Shown one piece after another: positions 51,750 to 59,781 of a stretch of DNA of 64,000 nucleotides (position 1 is the stretch's first letter; every line of letters begins with the position of its first letter). The translations under genes were made by a program, and so were the position numbers. Source of the stretch: Bryobacteraceae bacterium (GTDB lineage Bacteria; Acidobacteriota; Terriglobia; Bryobacterales; Bryobacteraceae); contig JAHDVK010000009.1 of assembly GCA_023384675.1 (NCBI GenBank), positions 169,042-233,041 on the forward strand. Reading direction: 5' to 3'. Under the pieces are notes generated by a model, which worked only from the letters and a program-made list of their open reading frames with translations, was not told where the DNA came from and searched no databases.

Positions 51750-52892
51750 ATGCGACACGCCCTGCTCGCTTTCCTGCTCGTGCTCGCCTTAGGCGCGGCA
51801 CCCCGCCCTTCCACTCCGGCCTTTGAAAAGGTGACTCTCGACCTCGGCGCCTCGGAGACCGCCGCTTTTGCCGACATCAACCGCGACGGCAAGCTGGACG
51901 TCGTTTCCGGCGAAGCCTGGTATGAAGCGCCGAACTGGCGCCGGCACGCTTTTCGCGAAATCGGCTTCGAGAATCAGTATGTCGACAACTTCAGCGATCT
52001 GCCCGTTGACGTGGATGGCGACGGCTGGACCGATATCGTCAGTTGTTCCTGGTTCGCACGCAAACTCGCGTGGTGGAAAAACCCCGGCGCGGGCGCTGCC
52101 GGGCCGTGGCGCGAAACCATGATGGAAAGCGGTTTCCCGATCGAATTCTGTTTCCTGGTCGATCTGAACAACGACGGGCAGGCGCGCGAAGTGCTGCCGC
52201 AATTCGGCAATCAGAAAGCGCCGCTGAAATGGTATGAGATCCGCAATGGCGCGTTCGTGGCGCACACGGCTTCCCCCGTCAGCTACGGCCATGGCATCGG
52301 CGCGGGCGACGTGAATGGGGACGGCCGCACGGACATTCTCACGCCCAAGGGGTGGCTCGAAGCGCCGGCCGATCCACGCTCCGGCGATTGGACCCTGCAC
52401 AAGGCCTGGGATCTCGGCTCCACCGGATTCATGCACGTGCTCGACATCAATGGCGACGGCCGCCCCGACGTGCTGACCTCTCTCGCGCATGATTTTGGCA
52501 TCTTCTGGCTGGAAGGCCCCGCCGATCCGCGCACCGGCGAATGGAAACGCCACGCGATCGACGATTCCTGGTCGCAGGCGCACGCGCTGACGCTGACCGA
52601 TCTGAATGGCGGCAAGCGCACGGGCCTGCTCACCGGCAAGCGCTACATGGCCCACAACGGCAAAGACCCGGGCGAGCGCGATCCGCTCGGCGTCTATTGG
52701 TACGAACTGCTGCCGGGCGCGCGCCCGCAGTGGGTCCGTCACATCCTCGATTATTCAACCCGGACCGGCGGCGGCATGCAGATGCCCGTTGCCGATCTGA
52801 ACGGCGACGGCCGCCCCGACTTCGCCGCCCCCGGCAAGTCCGGACTGTTTCTCTTTCTTAGCCAATCCCCTGCAGGAGTATCAAAGCCATGA
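51750..52892 (+). CDS. Secreted FG-GAP/VCBS repeat protein
   Basis: 380 aa with a signal peptide (MRHALLAFLLVLALGA). Repeated calcium-binding-like FG-GAP/VCBS loops: FADINRDGKLDVVSG, VDVDGDGWTDIVS, VDLNNDGQAREVL, GDVNGDGRTDILT, LDINGDGRPDVLT and ADLNGDGRPDFAA, i.e. a beta-propeller of about six to seven blades. A TAGAAT lies eight nt before the ATG and no ribosome site is seen. It is coupled by an ATGA overlap to the Tat Gfo/Idh gene, so the two may work on the same sugar-like ligand outside the cytoplasm (inference). Confidence 0.85.
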   Translation: MRHALLAFLLVLALGAAPRPSTPAFEKVTLDLGASETAAFADINRDGKLDVVSGEAWYEAPNWRRHAFREIGFENQYVDNFSDLPVDVDGDGWTDIVSCSWFARKLAWWKNPGAGAAGPWRETMMESGFPIEFCFLVDLNNDGQAREVLPQFGNQKAPLKWYEIRNGAFVAHTASPVSYGHGIGAGDVNGDGRTDILTPKGWLEAPADPRSGDWTLHKAWDLGSTGFMHVLDINGDGRPDVLTSLAHDFGIFWLEGPADPRTGEWKRHAIDDSWSQAHALTLTDLNGGKRTGLLTGKRYMAHNGKDPGERDPLGVYWYELLPGARPQWVRHILDYSTRTGGGMQMPVADLNGDGRPDFAAPGKSGLFLFLSQSPAGVSKP

Positions 52893-54001
52893 AATCATCC
52901 CTATCCGCCTCGCGCCGTGGATTTCTGGCCGGCGCCGCCGCCGCGCCCGCCATCCTGAGCGCGCAGAGCAGTTCGAAGAAGATCCGCGTCGCCTATATTG
53001 GCGTGGGTAATCGCGGCAGCTACACGATGGGCCACACGATGAATGTGGAGGGCGTGGAAATCGCCGCCATTTGCGACCTGAATCCGGAAGCCCTGAAAAA
53101 GGCCGCCGCCGCCGCCGAGGCGAAGGGCAGCAAGCCCCGCCTGTTCGACGACTACCGCAAGATGATCGCGGAGATGAAGGACATCGACGCGATCGTCATC
53201 GCCACGCCCACCAACGTCCACCTGCCGATGACCCTGGCCGCCCTGGAGGCGGGCAAGCACGTTTATTGCGAAAAACCCATGGGTTTCGACGAAAAAGAGT
53301 GCGATGTCATCGAAAAAGCGACGCAATCGGCGAAGGGCATCTACCAGTGCGGCTTCCAGTTGCGCCATCATCCGGGACGCAACGCCTCAGTGAAATTCGT
53401 CCTGAACGGCGGCATCGGCAAAGTGCTCTATATGCAGGGCTACCGTCACACGAACGACCTGCCGAAGTTCATCCCCTGGCTGTTTGACCGCTCCATCTCG
53501 GGCGACAACATCGTGGAGCAGGCTTGTCATATCCTCGACCTGTTCGTGTGGGCCGTCGGCAAGCCGCCGCTGCGCGCCATGGGCTCTGGCGGCATCAACC
53601 TCTATCACAACGACCCGCCCGGCCGTACGGTGATGGATAACTACTCGGTGATCTACGAGTTTCCCGACGACATTCGCGTCACTTTCAGCCACATTTACTT
53701 CGATCCGCCCGGCTTCTCCGGCATCAAGGAGCGCATCTACGGCTCGACGGGCGCCATCGATCTGCCCACCGCCACCTGGAAGCGCCTTGGCGAGAAGGAA
53801 TCGATCCAACTTGCCGTGGATAACCCCACCGGCAACGCGGATTTCCTCAGCATGCAAAACTTCATCGAGAACGCGCGCACCGGCAGCAAGCCGCTCAACG
53901 ACGCCGCAAACGCGAAACTCTCGACGCTGGTCGGTATCCTCGGCCGCAAGGCGATCCACGAGAAGCGAATCGTCACGTGGGCCGAACTGACGGGGGCGTA
54001 G
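52889..54001 (+). CDS. Tat-exported Gfo/Idh/MocA oxidoreductase
   Basis: 370 aa. Tat signal (SRRGFLAGAAAAPAILSA), NAD(P)-binding VAYIGVGNRGSYTMG, ATPTNVHLPMTLAALEAGKH, EKPMG (Lys of the catalytic region) and QACHILDLFVWAVGKPP (His of the substrate site). It is a periplasmic member of the family, probably with tightly bound cofactor. The 3' end overlaps the convergent glycosyltransferase by 29 nt. Confidence 0.9.
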   Translation: MKSSLSASRRGFLAGAAAAPAILSAQSSSKKIRVAYIGVGNRGSYTMGHTMNVEGVEIAAICDLNPEALKKAAAAAEAKGSKPRLFDDYRKMIAEMKDIDAIVIATPTNVHLPMTLAALEAGKHVYCEKPMGFDEKECDVIEKATQSAKGIYQCGFQLRHHPGRNASVKFVLNGGIGKVLYMQGYRHTNDLPKFIPWLFDRSISGDNIVEQACHILDLFVWAVGKPPLRAMGSGGINLYHNDPPGRTVMDNYSVIYEFPDDIRVTFSHIYFDPPGFSGIKERIYGSTGAIDLPTATWKRLGEKESIQLAVDNPTGNADFLSMQNFIENARTGSKPLNDAANAKLSTLVGILGRKAIHEKRIVTWAELTGA

Positions 54002-54869
54002 CTGCCGCCTGCCTGCCGGCAACGGGCAGCGACAGCCAATCCCAGAAATAACGGCCCCGGCTTCCGGAGTTGCGCCGCAGCCCTTCGGGGAGGCTCGCGG
54101 CCCAACTCCGCAGGGAGCCGTGCGAAGGCTCATAGAACTGATCACGCCCGTTCTGCCGCCACAGCACCATGCTGTGGACCCACTCCGCGGGCACGTAGCC
54201 AAAGTGGCGCCGCAACACCGCCATTCCTTCCTCGAAGGCCTGGCCGCGATTGCCCAGTGTCTTGTTGGCGCGGTGCATCCGAGAGCGCGCCCAATCCTCG
54301 GGCACATGAACGAACGGCCCCACGCGCGCGAGCCGGATCCAGAGATCGTAATCGAAAGCCGACCCCCAAGCCGGATCGATCCCCCCCGCCTGCCGGTAGG
54401 CGTCCGCCCGGAAGAAGCACGCCGGCTGGCAGATGCCGCACACCTTGTGGAACCGGGCGGCGGCCTCGCGTTCGGTGGGATAGGGCCGGATTAGCGCCCC
54501 CTCCTCGGTGGTCCAGTGGGCTTGGCCATACACAGCCACCGCTTCCGGATGCGCCTGGAACGCGGCCACCGCGGCTTCCACCGCGCCCGGCAGCAGCAGA
54601 TCGTCGGCATTCAGCCAGCCCAGGATCGAGCCGCGCGCCTCGGCGAAGCCCAACTGCAGCGCCGCCGCCGCGCCGTCATCCGGCTCGGAGCGCCAAGCGA
54701 CCCGCTCCCCATGGCCGCGCAGCAATTCCACCGTGTCATCGGTGGAACCGCCATCCAAGACCCTGTACTCGACTTGGGCGTAAGTCTGCGTGAGCACGCT
54801 TTCGATCGTCTCCCCGAGGAAACGCGCCATGTTGTACGATGGCGTGACGATGGAAACCAGCATGCCCAC
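53973..54869 (-). CDS. GT2-family glycosyltransferase
   Basis: 298 aa. GT-A fold: SIVTPSYNMARFLGETIESV, DGGSTDDTVELL, GWLNADDLLLPGAV (NADD metal site) and GSAFDYDLWIRLA (acceptor/base region). The GTG at 54869 is six nt after TAGCAT, which favours it over the ATG at 54863. It adds a sugar to an unknown acceptor, perhaps a cell-surface polysaccharide together with the divergent GT4 enzyme. Confidence 0.9.
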   Translation of the reverse strand: MGMLVSIVTPSYNMARFLGETIESVLTQTYAQVEYRVLDGGSTDDTVELLRGHGERVAWRSEPDDGAAAALQLGFAEARGSILGWLNADDLLLPGAVEAAVAAFQAHPEAVAVYGQAHWTTEEGALIRPYPTEREAAARFHKVCGICQPACFFRADAYRQAGGIDPAWGSAFDYDLWIRLARVGPFVHVPEDWARSRMHRANKTLGNRGQAFEEGMAVLRRHFGYVPAEWVHSMVLWRQNGRDQFYEPSHGSLRSWAASLPEGLRRNSGSRGRYFWDWLSLPVAGRQAAATPPSVRPT

Positions 54870-54875
54870 GCGCTC

Positions 54876-54885
54876 ATGCTAACAT
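54876..54885. promoter_or_regulatory. Overlapping divergent -10 elements
   Basis: ATGCTAACAT gives TAGCAT on minus (54881-54876), six nt before the GTG at 54869, and TAACAT on plus (54880-54885), 33 nt before the ATG at 54919. Confidence 0.4.
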
Positions 54886-54918
54886 TCGCCTAAGCTTGTT
54901 CGCCGCCTTCGCAATGGC

Positions 54919-56253
54919 ATGAACGCATTACAGAACATAGGCGACATCCGGATGCCCGAAACGCTTTCCCTGGTCCTCATCGACCTCACGCCGCTCCGCC
55001 CCGGGGGCGAAAACGGCGGCGCGAAACCGCTGACCATGGAGCTGATTCGGGCCTTCGCGCGGCTCTCTCCCCGGACGAACTTCATCCTGCTGACGGCCGC
55101 GTGCGCACATGAAGAGCTTGCCGCCCTGGATGCGCCGAACGTGCGGCGTTTGTGTGTCTCCAAGCGCCAGGACGGGCGGCACCCGTTGGCCGCCGAAGTG
55201 GAATCGAGCGCGTGGCGCTGGAAGGCGCGCGCCGTCAGACTGTTGCCGGAGAAGGTTCACCATTACCTGCGTGTTCCGCTTGAAACCGTGCTGCCCGCGC
55301 TGCAGCGGCGCCGGGTGACGCTCGATGGCCGGCCCGACCTGCTTTTCTGCCCGTTCACAGCGCCCGTCTTCCACCGCCCGCCCGTGCCCACCGTGAGCGT
55401 GGTTCACGATTTGCAGTTCACGGACTACCCCGGCTTTTTTCCGCTGCATGAGCAGTGGGTGCGGAATCGCCATTTCCGCCGGGTTCGCTCGCTGGGCCGG
55501 ATGATCATCTGCCACAGCGGCTATGTCCGGTCGCGCATCCAGGCGCTCGATCCGGCGGCTCCAGAGATCGTCGTAATCCCCCCTGCCATCCATGCGCGCC
55601 TGCCCCAGCTTACGTCCGGCCGCAGCGCGGAATGCCTGGATCGCCTCGGGCTGAGCGGAGCTTCCTTCCTGCTTTATCCCGCGAATTTCTGGCCGCACAA
55701 AAACCACGAGAATCTGCTTCATGCTTTCGCGCTCTTCCGCCAGCGCCGGCCGGGCGCGCCGCTTCGCCTCGTCCTAACCGGCGAAGCCGGCGGGCGCGGC
55801 GGCGTCATCCGGAACCTGATTCAGGAGTTGAGCCTCACGGGCGCGGTGCTGCTGCCCGGCTTCGTGGAAGACGAAGTCCTCTCTGCCCTGATGCAGAATT
55901 GCATGGCGCTGATTTTTCCCTCGCTCTACGAGGGCTACGGCATGCCTGTGATCGAAGCCATGCATTACGCGCGGCCGGTGCTCTGCTCGAACCGTACCTC
56001 GCTGCCCGAGGTCGCCGGCGGCGCGGCGCTCGAATTCGATCCCGGCTCGCCCGAGGCCATCGCGGATGCTATCGAAGCGCTCTGGAGCCAGCCCTCATTG
56101 GCCGCCGATCTGGTACGGCGCTCGCGGGAGAGAGCCGCCGCCGCACCCGCATTGGAAGAGATGGCGAGGCGCTACCTGGAAGCCTTCCAACGCGCGGCCG
56201 GCTGCGCTACCGGCGAACCGGCGCTTACGGCGCCACCGGTTCGTGGGCGGTGA
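54919..56253 (+). CDS. GT4-family glycosyltransferase
   Basis: 444 aa. GT-B fold: LIDLTPLRPGGENGGAKPLT near the N-terminus, SVVHDLQFTDYPGFF, LLYPANFWPHKNHENLLHAF (start of the C-terminal domain), LPGFVEDEVLSALMQN, and the EX7E-like FPSLYEGYGMPVIEAM. Retaining transferase using a nucleotide sugar. An internal ATG at 54952 (MPETLSL) could be the true start, since no ribosome site precedes either. It is divergent from the GT2 gene and both probably serve one glycan. Confidence 0.9.
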   Translation: MNALQNIGDIRMPETLSLVLIDLTPLRPGGENGGAKPLTMELIRAFARLSPRTNFILLTAACAHEELAALDAPNVRRLCVSKRQDGRHPLAAEVESSAWRWKARAVRLLPEKVHHYLRVPLETVLPALQRRRVTLDGRPDLLFCPFTAPVFHRPPVPTVSVVHDLQFTDYPGFFPLHEQWVRNRHFRRVRSLGRMIICHSGYVRSRIQALDPAAPEIVVIPPAIHARLPQLTSGRSAECLDRLGLSGASFLLYPANFWPHKNHENLLHAFALFRQRRPGAPLRLVLTGEAGGRGGVIRNLIQELSLTGAVLLPGFVEDEVLSALMQNCMALIFPSLYEGYGMPVIEAMHYARPVLCSNRTSLPEVAGGAALEFDPGSPEAIADAIEALWSQPSLAADLVRRSRERAAAAPALEEMARRYLEAFQRAAGCATGEPALTAPPVRGR

Positions 56254-56359
56254 GTTCATATTCGCGCATTGCGCTGAGGTAGGCTGGCGAAGCGGGCAGC
56301 GCATCCGAGGCCAACGCCGCGAACCGGACCGCGAAAATCAGCAGCAAGGCAGACCGCAT
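56225..56359 (-). CDS. Possible 44-residue secreted peptide
   Basis: Open frame of 44 aa on minus overlapping the 3' end of the GT4 gene. MRSALLLIFAVRFAALASDA looks like a signal peptide with an ALASDA-type cleavage site, followed by about 27 mature residues (ending TAHEPVAP). There is no clear ribosome site. It could equally be a chance frame. Confidence 0.3.
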   Translation of the reverse strand: MRSALLLIFAVRFAALASDALPASPAYLSAMREYELTAHEPVAP

Positions 56360-56410
56360 CCGATGATTCTAGCGGATATTTTTCAAATCAGCGGCCATCC
56401 CGCCCCGTTC

Positions 56411-57331
56411 TCACAGCACGCTCTGGAGCACCGCATCGCCCGCGAATTCAGTAGCCAGAGGCTCCGCCCAGTCGCCACTGGTCAGCCTGGCGAGCGACGT
56501 CCTCACGTCGGCCACCGTGAACTCCGGGGCATGGGCTTGGGGTTCGATGGCGGATTCCAGCGGGGCTAACTGCCGCAAGGCTTCCAGCGACACTTCGTCG
56601 AGGTTCTGTTTCACCTTGCGATACCAGTAGGCGTGGGTGAACCAGATCATCGAGCGGGTGCGCGGGGCGAAGTCGATCATGGCCAGGCCCGCGCCCAACT
56701 CCGCCGTCAAGTTCAGAAAGCGAAATAGCCCCATCCAGGCCGAATCCGCGAGCGCGGGGCGCTCAAGCCGCCGCGCGGCCGGGTCCTTCAGCTCATGCAC
56801 GAGATGACCAATGCGGTAGCCGCCGAACGAGAAGTCGTCCATCAGCTTCAGAAACAGATCGAGCAGCGGATCGTCATTGAAGCGCGCCGCCAGGGCCGAA
56901 TACCACTGGAAGACGCCGAACGATTGCTCATCGCTCATCTGTTCCGCGGGCAGGTCCCGCTTGCCGAGCAGATGGAGCCGTAACAGATGCGGCGGCAGCA
57001 TCGGGTAATAATCCGCGTAGTAGCGGCGCAGCGCATCCGCGTCCAGGACATCCAGAACCTCGCGCCCGATCGCGTCTCCCGCATCGAAGCGGGCGTAGCC
57101 GCAGACCTGTGCGACGGCCAGTTCACACAGCGAGCCAACCGCCAGATCGGCCTCTGTGCGTGCGTCGATCTCCTCGCGGCGGCCGATGGGCTCGACGGCA
57201 TGGTCGCGCAGCAGTCGCGCCTGCGTCTCGGGCGGCCAGGACCGCAGCCGCTCCAAAGTCGCCGCCACCGCGGGGCGCGCCCGGATGGCCCGCCAGAGGA
57301 ATTCGGTTTGCGCCGCCGGATCGAAGCTCAT
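56411..57331 (-). CDS. Unknown protein, 306 aa
   Basis: I do not recognise a family. Soluble, mostly helical, acidic, with HLLRLHLLGKRDLPAEQMSD, DDFSFGGYRIGHLVHELKDP and HAYWYRKVKQNLDE as the most distinctive segments. It starts with an ATG 8 nt after GGAGGAT and overlaps the stop of the upstream alpha/beta-hydrolase gene (ATGA), so the two are coupled. The pairing suggests a joint role, which cannot be read from sequence. Confidence 0.75.
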   Translation of the reverse strand: MSFDPAAQTEFLWRAIRARPAVAATLERLRSWPPETQARLLRDHAVEPIGRREEIDARTEADLAVGSLCELAVAQVCGYARFDAGDAIGREVLDVLDADALRRYYADYYPMLPPHLLRLHLLGKRDLPAEQMSDEQSFGVFQWYSALAARFNDDPLLDLFLKLMDDFSFGGYRIGHLVHELKDPAARRLERPALADSAWMGLFRFLNLTAELGAGLAMIDFAPRTRSMIWFTHAYWYRKVKQNLDEVSLEALRQLAPLESAIEPQAHAPEFTVADVRTSLARLTSGDWAEPLATEFAGDAVLQSVL

Positions 57332-58158
57332 AACAGATCCTCCAGCAGCTTCACTTGCCGGTCGCTGAGCGATGTGGGCTTGCAGACGTTTTCGTGGTCG
57401 GTGTCCGGCAGCGCGAGCGGCGGCGGATCCTGGCCGAACGGCACATTACTCACGACGATTTCGCGTTCGGCGATCACCACATGTGACGGCGCGAGATACT
57501 TCGCTCCCGCTTCAAGCGCGCGGCAGGTGCGCTCCTCCAGCGTGCGGATCACCGGCGAATCCGGCCGCAGCTCACGGATCAAGGGGAAGCCCGCCGTGGC
57601 CCCGGCGAGCAACGCCTTCGCCCAGGAAAACGCTCCCAGCGCCTGGGACGCCAACTGGTGCAACTCGCTGCCGGAATGCGCCGGCGCAAACAGGATGAAG
57701 CGGAGCTTCGAACACCAGCCGCACTGCCTTTCATGCGCCTGTACCAGCGCCCAGCGCGTCACCACCGCCCCGAGCGAATGCGCCGCCACCACGATGCGGT
57801 CATAGCCCTTGGCGCGCTTGCCCTGGTCTTGCTGTAAAACGACCGGCGCGAGCAGCCTCTCCGGGTTCGTCCCCAGTTCATCCAGCAGGCCGAAAAGGAA
57901 GCTCGCCGCCGCGAGCGTGTTCGACTTGAATCCGTCGTAGCCGAAAAAGAACAGGTCGGCCTTGCCGAACTGCCCGGCCTGCGGAAGCAGCTGGTCGAAG
58001 TTCCTCCAGGTCTGCAGCGCATCGCCGGTGAAGCCGTGGACGAACACGACGGCATGGCGCGGCGGCTGAATCGCGGCGATCACCTTGGACCGGCGATGCC
58101 CGGGCACATCGGCCAGCCCTCGGTGATGCTGCCATAATGCGAGTCCCAGTGTGGACAT
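57328..58158 (-). CDS. Lipase-like alpha/beta-hydrolase (DUF676/PGAP1-like)
   Basis: 276 aa, no signal peptide. HAVVFVHGFTGDALQTWRNF (oxyanion region), VVAAHSLGAVVTRWAL (Ser nucleophile in A-H-S-L-G), APAHSGSELHQLAS, and DTDHENVCKP with the probable His. This resembles intracellular lipase/esterase-like proteins that pair with signalling or defence domains elsewhere. Coupled to the unknown 306-aa protein. Confidence 0.8.
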   Translation of the reverse strand: MSTLGLALWQHHRGLADVPGHRRSKVIAAIQPPRHAVVFVHGFTGDALQTWRNFDQLLPQAGQFGKADLFFFGYDGFKSNTLAAASFLFGLLDELGTNPERLLAPVVLQQDQGKRAKGYDRIVVAAHSLGAVVTRWALVQAHERQCGWCSKLRFILFAPAHSGSELHQLASQALGAFSWAKALLAGATAGFPLIRELRPDSPVIRTLEERTCRALEAGAKYLAPSHVVIAEREIVVSNVPFGQDPPPLALPDTDHENVCKPTSLSDRQVKLLEDLL

Positions 58159-58180
58159 GGGGTCTCCCTTCCCGTTTGCG

Positions 58181-59011
58181 CTATTTGGCGGGCGCCGCGC
58201 CCAGCCAGCCCATGCGCGTCATCCATTCCTCCAGCAATTGCGTCCACCGGTCCGAAGCTTTGCCCTTCACGTTCATGCCGAAACCGTGGCCGCCGTCGGC
58301 GAAGACGTGGATCTCCGCAGGCCGGTTCGCCTTCTTCCAGTTCGCCGCCAGGCCCAGGGCGGTTTCCACCATCCGCTCGCTGTCGTCGAACGCCACGGCG
58401 GTAAACAGCGGCGGCGCGTCGCCCGCGACCCGGTACTCGCCCGCCAAGCCGGTGTAGATGGGCATCGCAAAATCGGGCCGCGCCTCCGGCGGCGCCTGCG
58501 TGGTAACGCCGACAGTAAGCGCGCCGCCCGCCGAAAAGCCCATCAGCCCGATGCGGTCCGGCCGGATCTGCCATTCGGCCGCGCGCCCGCGCACGAGTCT
58601 CATCGCCGCGATGCCATCTTCCACGGCGGCCTTCAAGCGCAGTTCGCGGCTGTTTTCCATCGTTTCTCCAGGCCGGGGGCCCACTCGGTAGCGCAGGACA
58701 AACGCCGTCACGCCGCGTTGGTTGAACCACCGCGCCACGTCGCGCCCTTCATGCTCGATCGCCAGGATGTTGAAACCGCCGCCCGGCGCGATCACCACCG
58801 CCGTGCCGTTCGGCCGCAGCACCGGATACACCTCCAGCGCGGGCCGCTGCACATTGCGGACCCATTTCTCCGACGCGCTCTTTGCGTGCTGATTATCGGC
58901 CGGCGGCGTGTACCATTCCTCGCCCGCCGGCAGGTCCGGCCGGACCACGATCTCCTGCTGCGCCGCCGCTACAGCGGCGAGCGCGAAAAAGCTGAGGAAT
59001 GCGCGTTGCAT
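58181..59011 (-). CDS. Secreted alpha/beta-hydrolase (acetyl-xylan-esterase-like)
   Basis: 276 aa with a signal peptide (FLSFFALAAVAAAQ). HGGG-type oxyanion loop variant VVIAPGGGFNILA, nucleophile in LMGFSAGGALTVG, Asp region VAFDDSERMV, and His in DGGHGFGMN. Typical of BD-FAE/Aes-like esterases that remove acetyl groups from polysaccharides. A TAAAAT lies exactly six nt before the ATG, another probable leaderless start. Confidence 0.85.
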   Translation of the reverse strand: MQRAFLSFFALAAVAAAQQEIVVRPDLPAGEEWYTPPADNQHAKSASEKWVRNVQRPALEVYPVLRPNGTAVVIAPGGGFNILAIEHEGRDVARWFNQRGVTAFVLRYRVGPRPGETMENSRELRLKAAVEDGIAAMRLVRGRAAEWQIRPDRIGLMGFSAGGALTVGVTTQAPPEARPDFAMPIYTGLAGEYRVAGDAPPLFTAVAFDDSERMVETALGLAANWKKANRPAEIHVFADGGHGFGMNVKGKASDRWTQLLEEWMTRMGWLGAAPAK

Positions 59012-59044
59012 GGCTGGATTTTAGCGCAAAAACGGCTGCAAATT

Positions 59045-59072
59045 ATAAAAAAAGAGGGCAAAGTGCGCCTCT
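59045..59072 (-). terminator. Rho-independent terminator of the beta-helix gene
   Basis: On minus: AGAGGCGC-ACTTT-GCCCTCT stem-loop (one bulge) followed by TTTTTTATAA, 20 nt after the stop codon at 59092. A second small hairpin (GCCGC-AAGTTC-GCGGC) precedes it. Confidence 0.75.
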
Positions 59073-59091
59073 CCGCCGCGAACTTGCGGCG

Positions 59092-59619
59092 TTACCAGAT
59101 GTTGCCCGCTCCGGGGGTATAGGTCGACGCGACCACCGTGGTGGCGATCAACGTGTCGCACTTCACCACGCCTGTGAATTTCGACATGGCGGCTGCGGCG
59201 TTCAAGGCGCCCGCGTTGAGCGTGAGCGTCGCGGTCTGCAATTGGATCTTGGCGGCGCCCGCGAGGGTGAGGCTCCCCTGCCCCATGCTCAACGAATTGC
59301 CGGAGGAGTCCTTCACCACCGTTCCCTGATTTCCGCCCTCCAAAACGAGTTGCCGCGCGGCGTGAAGCCTGATGGAGCCGGCCGAGCGCAACTCCACGTC
59401 TCCACCGGCGTCCACATGCAGCGCGCCATCCAGTTTGATCACCTGAGCTTCGAGCTGAGCGATCCGCTTCATTGCATCCAGCAGCTTGGCGTAAACCTCC
59501 CCAATGCCCGGCGCGGCCACGTTGACGGACGCCCCGGGACCACTCTGGGCCGGTTGCCCTTTGGAGGGCGTCATTGGCGAAAACCAAGGGTTGTTATCCA
59601 TACGGAAAGAATAATGCAT
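59092..59619 (-). CDS. Phage-needle/VgrG-like beta-helix repeat protein
   Basis: 175 aa from the ATG at 59619 (GTG at 59625 and ATG at 59601 are alternatives; the last gives MDNNPWFSPM). A helical segment (VYAKLLDAMKRIAQLEAQVI) is followed by short alternating strands: LHVDAGGDVELRS, GSIRLHAARQLVLEG, GSLTLAGAAKIQLQTATLTLN. The last residues are STYTPGAGNIW. The repeat pattern recalls the C-terminal beta-helix of gp5/VgrG spikes or phage baseplate needles. No other phage or secretion genes are nearby, so it is an orphan. It has its own terminator. Confidence 0.55.
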   Translation of the reverse strand: MHYSFRMDNNPWFSPMTPSKGQPAQSGPGASVNVAAPGIGEVYAKLLDAMKRIAQLEAQVIKLDGALHVDAGGDVELRSAGSIRLHAARQLVLEGGNQGTVVKDSSGNSLSMGQGSLTLAGAAKIQLQTATLTLNAGALNAAAAMSKFTGVVKCDTLIATTVVASTYTPGAGNIW

Positions 59620-59781
59620 ATTCACCGTCCGATCCAGGTGATTGGGCCATCCCGAGACGTGACCGGTCTGCTGGGCTTGCCGCTATTCAGGCCTCCCGGA
59701 AGTGGTAAGGACGTTACCCTAACCCGCTGTCCCTGCGAATTTGGCCTACAGAAAAGGGGAAGAGAAGCCGAATAGAAGTGC

